Source: Deltaproteobacteria bacterium (GTDB lineage Bacteria > Desulfobacterota_D > UBA1144 > Nemesobacterales > N074bin48). Taken from it: DNA of 5,645 bases. Positions 1 through 4,672 of this stretch are shown piece by piece (positions within the stretch are counted from its first letter, which is position 1; each line of letters begins with the position of its first letter). The position numbers and the translations under genes were made by a program. The notes under the pieces were generated by a model. It was not told the origin of the DNA. It was given only the letters and a program-made list of their open reading frames with translations, and did no database searches. Location: positions 1 to 5,645 of the forward strand of contig SMWS01000119.1 of the NCBI GenBank assembly GCA_004356685.1, given 5' to 3'.

Positions 1-72
1 ATATTCTTTTTTAAAGATCTTTAAAATAGCAATCAGCCGTTTCTGCTTATCTTTATTTTTTTTATTTTCCAT
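1..72 (-). CDS. nth: Probable endonuclease III, N-terminal fragment (runs off the window)
   Basis: A minus-strand frame opens with ATG at 72-70 and stays open for 24 codons to the window edge. The visible peptide has a lysine/asparagine-rich start (MENKKNKDKQK), then an amphipathic helix RLIAILKIFKKEY. That pattern is typical of the first helix of endonuclease III, the [4Fe-4S] helix-hairpin-helix DNA glycosylase/AP lyase that removes oxidised pyrimidines, in which such a helix precedes a Pro-Asp/Asn-Ala motif. The catalytic Lys and Asp and the cluster Cys all lie outside the window, so the identity rests on the first 24 residues only. There is no clear Shine-Dalgarno sequence before this ATG, and a terminator-like hairpin lies about 20 nt upstream, so the true start could be elsewhere. 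If correct, this would be another Fe-S enzyme near the SUF genes. Another protein beginning with a Lys-rich helix is possible. Confidence 0.42.
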   Translation of the reverse strand, partial: MENKKNKDKQKRLIAILKIFKKEY

Positions 73-84
73 AACTGAAAGAAC

Positions 85-116
85 AAAAAAAAAGGGATAT
101 GTTTGTTCATATCCCT
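85..116 (-). terminator. Intrinsic terminator-like hairpin in front of nth
   Basis: On the minus strand GGGATAT (100-94 in complement) pairs perfectly with ATATCCC across an 8-nt loop, with one further A-T pair at 93/116. An uninterrupted run of nine Ts follows (complement of 93-85). This is a textbook rho-independent terminator for minus-strand transcription. It would end transcripts from the transposase or from whatever preceded the insertion sequence. The base of the hairpin is about 20 nt from the nth ATG, so it also lies in the leader of nth. The loop can also pair with bases just after the T run (see findings). Confidence 0.75.
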
Positions 117-127
117 GTTTAAGATAA

Positions 128-133
128 ATTATA
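128..133 (-). promoter_or_regulatory. Possible -10 box for nth, minus strand
   Basis: The minus strand reads TATAAT exactly at 133-128, between the end of the insertion sequence and the hairpin. I find no good -35 element at 16 to 19 bp; candidates there overlap the IS end. If used, transcription would start near 121 and the leader would begin directly with the terminator-like hairpin. In DNA this AT-rich a perfect TATAAT arises by chance fairly often, so the call is weak. Confidence 0.25.
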
Positions 134-143
134 GATTCTTTGT

Positions 144-177
144 TATTCTCTAATTGTTTAGTCCCACGAACTTATTG
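144..177. repeat. Left terminal inverted repeat of the IS481 element
   Basis: It pairs with 1146-1179. Mismatches are at 146, 150, 154, 163, 166, 168, 170 and 176; all other positions pair. It contains the TAG stop of the transposase (complement of 150-152), so the protein's last residues (KFVGLNN) are encoded inside the repeat. Confidence 0.75.
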
Positions 178-1112
178 GCAGGGATATCCTTAAAAAGATA
201 GGGTTTAATATTGTAATTATCGATAATTATATCATAAGGTGTTTTATAGTTTAATGATTTAAGTTTTTTTTGGTAGTTATACAATAGTAAAAATGACATA
301 ATATGGTATTTTAACTGCTCTATACTGTCATAATGATAAGCTTTTGTTGTATGATCTTTTAGTACCCTGCAAAATACCTCCACTTGCCCATTTGTCCAGG
401 GGTGTCTAAATCTTGTCAGTCTGTGCTCTATATTATTATCCAAGCATATCTTATCAAAATCATGTATTTTGTTCTTTGGCCTTAAATGCTCTGCTAATAA
501 CTCATATGTAAACTGTGATCCATTATCTGTGAGTATTGTATGTATTTTAAAGGGAATATCTGCTATTAGATTTTGCAGAAATTCCCTTGAAGTTTTCATT
601 GTTTTATTATCATGCAGTTCTACATAGCCGTATTTACACACTCTGTCTATTGCTGCAAATAAATAGTGTTTGTTCTTGTCTATATTAATCTCCGTTATAT
701 CTACATGCACATATCCTATTTCGTAATCCTTAAACTTCTTTTTTTTCTTTTTACCCTGCCCATCTTCTACAGGAAGTCTATTTAGTCCATTTCTTTTTAG
801 ACATCTATGCAGATTAGACCTAGAGAGGGTTGGTATATGGGGTTTTAAACATATATACACATCATCAAGGGCAAACTTTGTTATTCTTCTAAATTCACAT
901 ACTAATTGCTGTTGTTCGGTGCTCAGTGAAGATTTTATTGTTTTTGGTCCACTTTTACCATCTTGTACACTTTGTGCTTTCTTCCACTTTTGTACCGTCT
1001 TTATGTTTAAATGATACTTGTTTGCTAATTTAGCGTAACTCTCTGTAGAGTTTTGTATTTCTTCTCTGATCTTTGGCGTTGTCTTGGCGTTAGGGTGTAG
1101 TATACTTCCCAT
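150..1112 (-). CDS. IS481-family transposase (DDE integrase fold)
   Basis: This 320-residue transposase cuts and joins the element's ends. Residues about 24-45 form a helix-turn-helix (YAKLANKYHLNIKTVQKWKK), and about 64-115 form a second winged-helix-like DNA-binding region. A lysine-rich linker at 121-127 then leads into the rve catalytic core. The catalytic triad is visible as D138 (HVDITE), D196 (LTDNGSQF) and E245 (NGQVE), so the core is intact. The length is normal for the family. The segment after the catalytic Glu reads VFCRVLK, where many relatives have RMNRTIK. The start is well supported: AAAGGAGGT (complement of 1127-1119) sits 6 nt before ATG. There is no sign of a frameshift or internal stop. 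The gene points the same way as nth and the SUF operon but is separated from SUF by the opposing plus-strand gene. Confidence 0.93.
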   Translation of the reverse strand: MGSILHPNAKTTPKIREEIQNSTESYAKLANKYHLNIKTVQKWKKAQSVQDGKSGPKTIKSSLSTEQQQLVCEFRRITKFALDDVYICLKPHIPTLSRSNLHRCLKRNGLNRLPVEDGQGKKKKKKFKDYEIGYVHVDITEINIDKNKHYLFAAIDRVCKYGYVELHDNKTMKTSREFLQNLIADIPFKIHTILTDNGSQFTYELLAEHLRPKNKIHDFDKICLDNNIEHRLTRFRHPWTNGQVEVFCRVLKDHTTKAYHYDSIEQLKYHIMSFLLLYNYQKKLKSLNYKTPYDIIIDNYNIKPYLFKDIPANKFVGLNN

Positions 1113-1118
1113 AGGTCT

Positions 1119-1127
1119 ACCTCCTTT
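1119..1127 (-). promoter_or_regulatory. Strong ribosome binding site of the transposase
   Basis: The minus strand reads AAAGGAGGT, close to the full anti-16S complement, 6 nt before the ATG at 1112. It is much stronger than the sites before the neighbouring host genes and fixes the transposase start. Confidence 0.8.
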
Positions 1128-1132
1128 ATCTT

Positions 1133-1138
1133 ATTATA
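1133..1138 (-). promoter_or_regulatory. Possible -10 box of the transposase promoter
   Basis: TATAAT lies on the minus strand at 1138-1133, about 20 nt before the transposase ATG and just inside the right inverted repeat. No clear TTGACA-like box lies 16-18 bp upstream, so a promoter here would be weak. Confidence 0.35.
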
Positions 1139-1145
1139 CTCTACT

Positions 1146-1179
1146 CCATAAGATTGAGGTACTAAACAGTTAAAGAGTA
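1146..1179. repeat. Right terminal inverted repeat of the IS481 element
   Basis: It is the partner of 144-177, with 26 of 34 positions complementary. It lies upstream of the transposase start, between the decayed intergenic region and the transposase ribosome binding site. The expected site of transposase binding is here and at the left repeat. Confidence 0.75.
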
Positions 1180-1202
1180 TAAATATCTATGAAAAACCAT
1201 CC

Positions 1203-1439
1203 TCATGAAAATTTAATCACCAGTCTATTCTTTAAGTATTCGTTCTCAGTTCTAAGCTTTTCAGAGATTTCTTGTTCAAAGAGGAATTTTATATTTTCAA
1301 AATTTATTGAAATTGCTGGTAGGTTTGCGTTTATAGACTAAGACGATAACAAGGTAACTGGCAGAGATTCTATATATGAAATAACCTCTGGTTTAAGTTT
1401 TTACTTCTCAAAGAGCCACAGATTGAAATTGAAATTTAG
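1203..1439 (-). pseudogene. Possible decayed gene remnant, unrecognised
   Basis: On the minus strand one frame reads LNFNFNLWLFEK, stop (TAA at 1403-1401), a 20-residue segment KLKPEVISYIESLPVTLLSS, stop (TAG at 1340-1338), then 44 residues ending at TGA (1205-1203). The last part includes FEQEISEKLRTENEYLKNRL, which looks like a real charged amphipathic or coiled-coil helix rather than random AT-rich translation. No Met start or ribosome binding site is seen, and I do not recognise the family. It ends about 23 bp before the IS481 right end. The terminator-like hairpin at 85-116 would be the next element downstream if the insertion were removed. A 44-codon open frame can arise by chance in a region this size, so confidence is low. 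Confidence 0.28.
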
Positions 1440-1475
1440 TTATTCTTACATAATTTTAGTTACTCTTACATAATT
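1436..1475. repeat. Two tandem copies of a 20-bp unit
   Basis: Bases 1436-1455 and 1456-1475 are adjacent copies of TTAGTTAYTCTTACATAATT, differing only at 1442 (T) against 1462 (C). There is no third copy. Nearby 1423-1436 has a shorter echo (ATTGAAATTGAAAT). Side-by-side units of about 20 bp near an element end are known from IS21-family termini, where they are transposase binding sites, but no istA or istB remnant is recognisable here. Confidence 0.7.
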
Positions 1476-1671
1476 AGAGAAGATACTAACAATAATAAAA
1501 TAACAAACAATAATTTTAAGGCTCAGTTTCGAGCGTATTTCTAGAATTTGAGAGATTTATCTACTTTACCAAACTTAATTAATATAGTTATAAGAATATT
1601 ATCATCATCTATGAAACAATTGTTAGGAAATTAATTCTAAATGGAAGGGAATTTATACCAAAATTTTTATA

Positions 1672-1677
1672 TATAAT
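1672..1677 (+). promoter_or_regulatory. Possible distal -10 box upstream of the Apd1-type gene
   Basis: TATAAT followed by G, on the plus strand, with no good -35 match 16-18 bp upstream. If active, the transcript would start around 1684, at the foot of the GC-rich hairpin, giving a leader of about 100 nt before the ATG at 1786. Confidence 0.2.
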
Positions 1678-1681
1678 GTAA

Positions 1682-1710
1682 CCCCCTAGCAAGCTACGGG
1701 GAATTGCTAG
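1682..1710. other. GC-rich hairpin with a competing alternative fold
   Basis: Bases 1682-1690 (CCCCCTAGC) pair with 1693-1701 (GCTACGGGG) at eight of nine positions, with a single C/C mismatch in the middle at 1686/1697. This is a compact palindrome in otherwise AT-rich DNA. In addition CTAGCAA (1686-1692) is a perfect reverse complement of TTGCTAG (1704-1710), so a second hairpin that excludes the first is possible. No T run follows on either strand, so it is not an ordinary intrinsic terminator. It could be a dispersed palindromic repeat, a protein-binding site, or a leader structure for the gene at 1786. Confidence 0.6.
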
Positions 1711-1749
1711 TTAAAAAGCCGCACTATATCAATAAAGATCAAAAATTAT

Positions 1750-1755
1750 TATAAT
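1750..1755 (+). promoter_or_regulatory. Possible proximal -10 box of the Apd1-type gene
   Basis: An exact TATAAT lies 30 bp before the ATG, which would place the transcription start near 1762 and give a short leader. The -35 region (about 1727-1732, TATCAA) is poor. The position suits a gene whose only other upstream neighbour is decayed DNA. Confidence 0.35.
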
Positions 1756-1785
1756 AAAGTTTATACTACCTATTAGAAGAATAAT

Positions 1786-2682
1786 ATGACTAATACAAAC
1801 AAAACTTGCTTTGATAATTCTGTGCAAGCTTCAGAACAAATCTTTGCTACAGCCCCTAATGTTAATTTCTGGATTCTAATTGAATATAAAGACTTTTGGG
1901 AAGAAAAGGCTTTTAATAACTGTGATATAGATATAGAAGTTAAAAATGTAATAAGAGACCTTGCAGGACAACATCCTAAATCAAGAATTCAGCTCATACG
2001 AAACGAACATAGTAGTAAAGACCATATCAAATTATACATAGCGGTAACAAAAGAAACTGAAAAAAAGGTTTATGAATTTAGAGTTATTTCATATCAGGAT
2101 ATTTTAAAAATCGATTTTGAAAGAGGACTATCAGAAAAAACCTTAAAATCGCAACCCTTATTACTTGTTTGCACTCATGGATCTCATGATAAGTGCTGTG
2201 GAGAAAAAGGATTAGAACTGTTTGGTCACCTAAGTAAATACGAAAAAGACTTTGAGGTTTGGCAAACTACTCACCTGGGTGGTCACAGGTTTGCTGCAAA
2301 TATATTAATATTACCCGGTGGGATTTATTACGGCAGAATTAATAAAGAAAATTATGTAAAAATCAGAGACTCCTATTTTGACAGTAAGCTTGAGACAGGT
2401 TTTTTAAGAGGCAGATGCTTCTACCATCCAGATGTTCAGGCTGCAGAATATTTCTTTCGATCAGAATTAAAGTATTCAACTTTGAATAATCTTCATCTAA
2501 GGAGCCAATCAACAACTAAAAATGGCGTTGTGAATGTGATTGTTGAAAACACCGAATTAAAAAGAGCATACGAAGTTATTTTGAAAAAAAATGATAAGGC
2601 TTTGCAGCTTTTTACAAGCTGTAGAGATATACATAAAAAGTTTATTGCTCAATACAAACTTGTGAGTATAAACAAAATCTAG
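1786..2682 (+). CDS. Sucrase/ferredoxin-like family protein (Apd1-type thioredoxin-like [2Fe-2S] protein)
   Basis: The 298-residue protein has the hallmarks of the sucrase/ferredoxin-like family: an N-terminal Cys (C8) followed by TAPNVNFWILIEYKDFW-like sequence (starting near residue 22), a Cys/His motif CTHGSHDKCCG (C129, H131, C137, C138) and HLGGHRFAANILILPGG (H163, H167). In yeast Apd1 and Aim32, two Cys and the two His of HxGGH bind a [2Fe-2S] cluster in a C-terminal thioredoxin-like domain. C129, C137 or C138, H163 and H167 are therefore the likely ligands; that assignment is inferred. It has no signal peptide or membrane segment, so it is probably cytosolic. The physiological role of bacterial members is not settled; redox or electron transfer is likely. 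The family name does not imply sucrase activity. The start is fixed by an in-frame TAG at 1774-1776, with a weak AGAAGA ribosome site 5 nt before ATG. It converges on sufS with only 2 nt between stop codons. Confidence 0.85.
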   Translation: MTNTNKTCFDNSVQASEQIFATAPNVNFWILIEYKDFWEEKAFNNCDIDIEVKNVIRDLAGQHPKSRIQLIRNEHSSKDHIKLYIAVTKETEKKVYEFRVISYQDILKIDFERGLSEKTLKSQPLLLVCTHGSHDKCCGEKGLELFGHLSKYEKDFEVWQTTHLGGHRFAANILILPGGIYYGRINKENYVKIRDSYFDSKLETGFLRGRCFYHPDVQAAEYFFRSELKYSTLNNLHLRSQSTTKNGVVNVIVENTELKRAYEVILKKNDKALQLFTSCRDIHKKFIAQYKLVSINKI

Positions 2683-2684
2683 TC

Positions 2685-3935
2685 CTATCTTTTAAATATT
2701 TTGTAAGCTCTTTTTAGAGATATTAGAAACTGGTCTATTTCTTCTTTAGTATTATAAAGATAGAAACTTGCCCTCAGAGCGTATTCTATATTAAGCCTAT
2801 TCATAAGAGGCTGAGTGCAGTGATGGCCAGACCTTACCGCTATACCATCTTCATCCATCACCCCTGCCACGTCATGAGGATGAACTCCTTTTACATTAAA
2901 AGAAACCACTCCCACTCTTTGCCCTTCAAGAGGAGTATATATTTCGAGCCACGGTAATTGCTTTAAATTATTAAGGGTATAGTCCAAAAGTTCTGATTCA
3001 TGTTCTTCTATTTGTTCAAGGCCTATATTTTCTAAATAATCTATAGCAAGGCCAAGTCCTATCCCACCGGCAATATTTGGTGTACCCGCTTCGTACTTCC
3101 ACGGAAGCTCATTCCAGGTAGATTTTTCCTTAGTTACAGTACTTATCATATCACCGCCAAATAAAAACGGCTCCATACTCTCCAGCAAAGCTTTCTTGCC
3201 ATATAAAAAGCCAATACCAGTAGGGCCAAGCATTTTATGTCCGGATGCTACTAAAAAATCACAATCCAGCTCTTTAACATTTAAGTTTATGTGAGGGACA
3301 GACTGAGCGGCATCAATAATTAAAATAGCCCCCTGTTCTCTTGTTTTTTTGGATATATAATTGATTGGGTTTACAACACCCAAAACATTAGAAACATGAA
3401 TAATTGAAACGACCCTTGTTTTATCAGTCAACAATCTTTCGAAGCTCTCCAAATCAAGATTGCCTTTTTCGTCAACATCAATAAATTTAAGCACTATACC
3501 CCTGGCTTGGCAAAGCATTTGCCATGGAACTATGTTCGAGTGGTGCTCCATAATTGAAATCAATACTTCGTCACCCTTATCCAAATTATGCAGCCCCCAG
3601 GAATAAGCTATAAGATTTAGAGATTCTGTCGCATTTCTTGTGAAAACTATTTCCTTCCAGTCAGATGCTCCTATAAAGCCGGCAACTTTTTTGTGAGCAT
3701 CTTCATACATTACAGTTGATTCATAACTCAGTGTATGAACCCCTCTATGAATATTGGAATTGTTGTTTTCGTAATATGATTTAAGTCCATCAATTACGCG
3801 GCGGGGTTTTTGTGAAGTAGCGGCATTATCAAGATATATGAGCGGTTTACCGTTAACTTTTCTACTGAAAATCGGAAAGTCGCTTCTGATTTCGTATGCA
3901 TTAAAACTCGGTAGTTTATTTATAACTTTTTCCAT
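2685..3935 (-). CDS. sufS: Cysteine desulfurase SufS
   Basis: SufS is a PLP-dependent enzyme that converts cysteine to alanine and carries the released sulfur as a persulfide, the sulfur source for SUF cluster assembly. The 416-residue protein shows the class V aminotransferase fold of group II desulfurases. Visible residues include the cofactor region IYLDNAAT (33-40), H131 in MEHHSN stacking on the cofactor, D208 in DAAQS, the PLP lysine K234 in SGHKMLGPTG, the active-site Cys C373 in RSGHHCTQP, and R388 in RASFYLYN for substrate carboxylate binding. Length and motifs are complete. The start ATG at 3935 is 5 nt after the Rieske stop. The ribosome site is poor, which suggests translational coupling. 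It is the last gene of the operon, and I see no clear terminator after it; the opposing gene begins its stop codon 2 nt away. With sufU in the same operon, SufU is the expected persulfide acceptor. Confidence 0.96.
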   Translation of the reverse strand: MEKVINKLPSFNAYEIRSDFPIFSRKVNGKPLIYLDNAATSQKPRRVIDGLKSYYENNNSNIHRGVHTLSYESTVMYEDAHKKVAGFIGASDWKEIVFTRNATESLNLIAYSWGLHNLDKGDEVLISIMEHHSNIVPWQMLCQARGIVLKFIDVDEKGNLDLESFERLLTDKTRVVSIIHVSNVLGVVNPINYISKKTREQGAILIIDAAQSVPHINLNVKELDCDFLVASGHKMLGPTGIGFLYGKKALLESMEPFLFGGDMISTVTKEKSTWNELPWKYEAGTPNIAGGIGLGLAIDYLENIGLEQIEEHESELLDYTLNNLKQLPWLEIYTPLEGQRVGVVSFNVKGVHPHDVAGVMDEDGIAVRSGHHCTQPLMNRLNIEYALRASFYLYNTKEEIDQFLISLKRAYKIFKR

Positions 3936-3940
3936 TTCAT

Positions 3941-4252
3941 CTAATCAATTGACACATAAATCTGCTCATCTTCTACCTTTACTTCAAATGACTCAACCGG
4001 CTCTACAGCCGGCATACAAAGGACGTCTCCTGTCTTAATATCAAATTCTGCCCCATGATATGCACAAACGATTATATCGTCTTCCAATATTCCGTCGGAG
4101 AGAGGAAGTTCCATATGGGAACACTGATCTTTTAGAGCATAATAATTATTATTTAGATTAAAGATTGCAATTACTTCATTTTCTACAACAAAAGACTTTA
4201 CCGTGCCTGCAGGAATATCTGATGTTTTTGCAACTTTTACAAATTCTCCCAT
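3941..4252 (-). CDS. Rieske-type [2Fe-2S] ferredoxin of the SUF operon
   Basis: The 103-residue protein is a single soluble Rieske domain of the kind annotated as non-heme iron oxygenase ferredoxin subunit or NirD-like. The cluster motifs are C44-S-H46 and C63-A-Y-H66, separated by 16 residues, so all four ligands (two Cys, two His) are present. It lacks the second disulfide-forming Cys pair of high-potential respiratory Rieske proteins, fitting a low-potential cytosolic electron carrier. No oxygenase or reductase gene is nearby. It sits between sufU and sufS, and similar small Rieske proteins occur in SUF operons of several phyla, such as Actinobacteria. A role in giving electrons to cluster assembly, or as a client, is inferred. 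It starts 8 nt after the sufU stop with only an A-rich, weak ribosome site, so coupling to sufU translation is likely. Confidence 0.9.
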   Translation of the reverse strand: MGEFVKVAKTSDIPAGTVKSFVVENEVIAIFNLNNNYYALKDQCSHMELPLSDGILEDDIIVCAYHGAEFDIKTGDVLCMPAVEPVESFEVKVEDEQIYVSID

Positions 4253-4260
4253 ATCTTTTT

Positions 4261-4647
4261 CTAATGTTCATATTCAAAAGAGTTGTCACCAAAAACGCCG
4301 GTCTTTAGAACTTTTAAAGCAAGAAGTGCACACTTATAGCGTATAGGAGAAATATTAACACCCAAAGTTTCTAAAAATTGCTGCCCGTCCATATCTTTAA
4401 TACTATTTAAATCCATGCCTTGTATCATTTCAGTTAATATAGAAGCCGCCGCCTGGCTGATTGCACAACCCTTTCCACAAAATTTTGCTTCTACGATCTT
4501 GTCATCGGATACTTTTATATCTATCCTAATTTTGTCTCCGCAGGAGGGAATGCCTTCTTCATGGGAAAAATCGGCATTAGAGAGTGTTCCGCTGTTTCTT
4601 GGATTTTTATAATGATCTAATACAAGTTCCATCTGATCAACATTCAT
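4261..4647 (-). CDS. sufU: SufU, sulfur acceptor / Fe-S assembly protein
   Basis: SufU accepts persulfide sulfur from SufS, using a zinc site in well-studied members, and passes it to the SufBCD scaffold. The 128-residue protein has the IscU/SufU fold, with HYKNPRNSG (12-20), C36 and D38 in PSCGDK, C61 in GKGCAIS, and C106 in RYKC. These match the three Cys and one Asp that bind zinc in SufU. The residue before C106 is Lys (K105), as in SufU; IscU has His there. C61 and C106 are only 45 residues apart, close to IscU, because the insert of roughly 17 residues found before the last Cys in Bacillus-type SufU is absent. An extra Cys, C57, lies just before C61. The start is supported by AAGGTGA (complement of 4660-4654) 6 nt before ATG. 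It lies 25 nt after the sufD stop. Confidence 0.92.
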   Translation of the reverse strand: MNVDQMELVLDHYKNPRNSGTLSNADFSHEEGIPSCGDKIRIDIKVSDDKIVEAKFCGKGCAISQAAASILTEMIQGMDLNSIKDMDGQQFLETLGVNISPIRYKCALLALKVLKTGVFGDNSFEYEH

Positions 4648-4653
4648 TTCTAG

Positions 4654-4660
4654 TCACCTT
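4654..4660 (-). promoter_or_regulatory. Ribosome binding site of sufU
   Basis: The minus strand reads AAGGTGA 6 nt before the sufU ATG at 4647. It is the only clear Shine-Dalgarno site inside the visible part of the SUF operon; the two downstream genes have only A-rich, weak sites and probably depend on coupling. Confidence 0.65.
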
Positions 4661-4672
4661 CAAACATGGATA

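Larger units (their letters stand above)
144..1179 (-). mobile_element. IS481-family insertion sequence, apparently complete
   Basis: The element is defined by one intact IS481-type transposase and imperfect inverted repeats. Bases 144-177 match the reverse complement of 1146-1179 at 26 of 34 positions, with the longest unbroken core at 155-162 against 1161-1168 (TGTTTAGT). The resulting length of about 1.04 kb is normal for the family. The left repeat overlaps the last codons and stop of the transposase. The outer boundary could be a few bases further out: the left side reads TGT at 141-143, but the right side does not match it well. I found no convincing target-site duplication, so either the boundaries are slightly off or the insertion is old. 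The intact frame and strong ribosome binding site argue that the transposase can still be made. Confidence 0.8.
1180..1785. other. Intergenic zone without an intact gene
   Basis: About 600 bp between the IS481 right end and the Apd1-type gene. It is strongly AT-rich, with short frames only. It contains a minus-strand reading frame broken by stops (1203-1439), a 20-bp tandem duplication (1436-1475), a GC-rich hairpin (1682-1701) with a competing partner (1704-1710), and TATAAT boxes at 1672 and 1750. I found no tRNA, no CRISPR-like array and no intact second insertion sequence. It reads as a place where older insertions or a lost gene have decayed, followed by the upstream region of the plus-strand gene. 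Confidence 0.6.

Noticed and set aside
124..1184. ATAAAT at 124-129 and 1179-1184 as an IS481 target duplication
   Set aside because: It would put the element ends outside the left repeat and one base inside the right one, so it does not fit the inverted-repeat boundaries; the word is common in this DNA.
1185..1616. 10-bp direct repeat ATCTATGAAA at 1185-1194 and 1607-1616 as a target duplication
   Set aside because: It is short and AT-rich, does not flank a recognisable element, and is likely by chance.
2602..2624. Hairpin (CAGCTT/AAGCTG, 5-nt loop) in the 3' part of the Apd1-type gene as a terminator for sufS
   Set aside because: It lies inside coding sequence and no T run follows it directly on either strand; the nearest minus-strand T run is more than 10 nt away.
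3838..4038. 66-codon plus-strand open frame across the sufS start and Rieske end
   Set aside because: It lies antisense to two well-supported genes, its peptide has no recognisable domain, and it has no good ribosome site.
4415..4612. 65-codon plus-strand open frame inside sufU
   Set aside because: It is an antisense shadow of a conserved gene whose own motifs explain the sequence.
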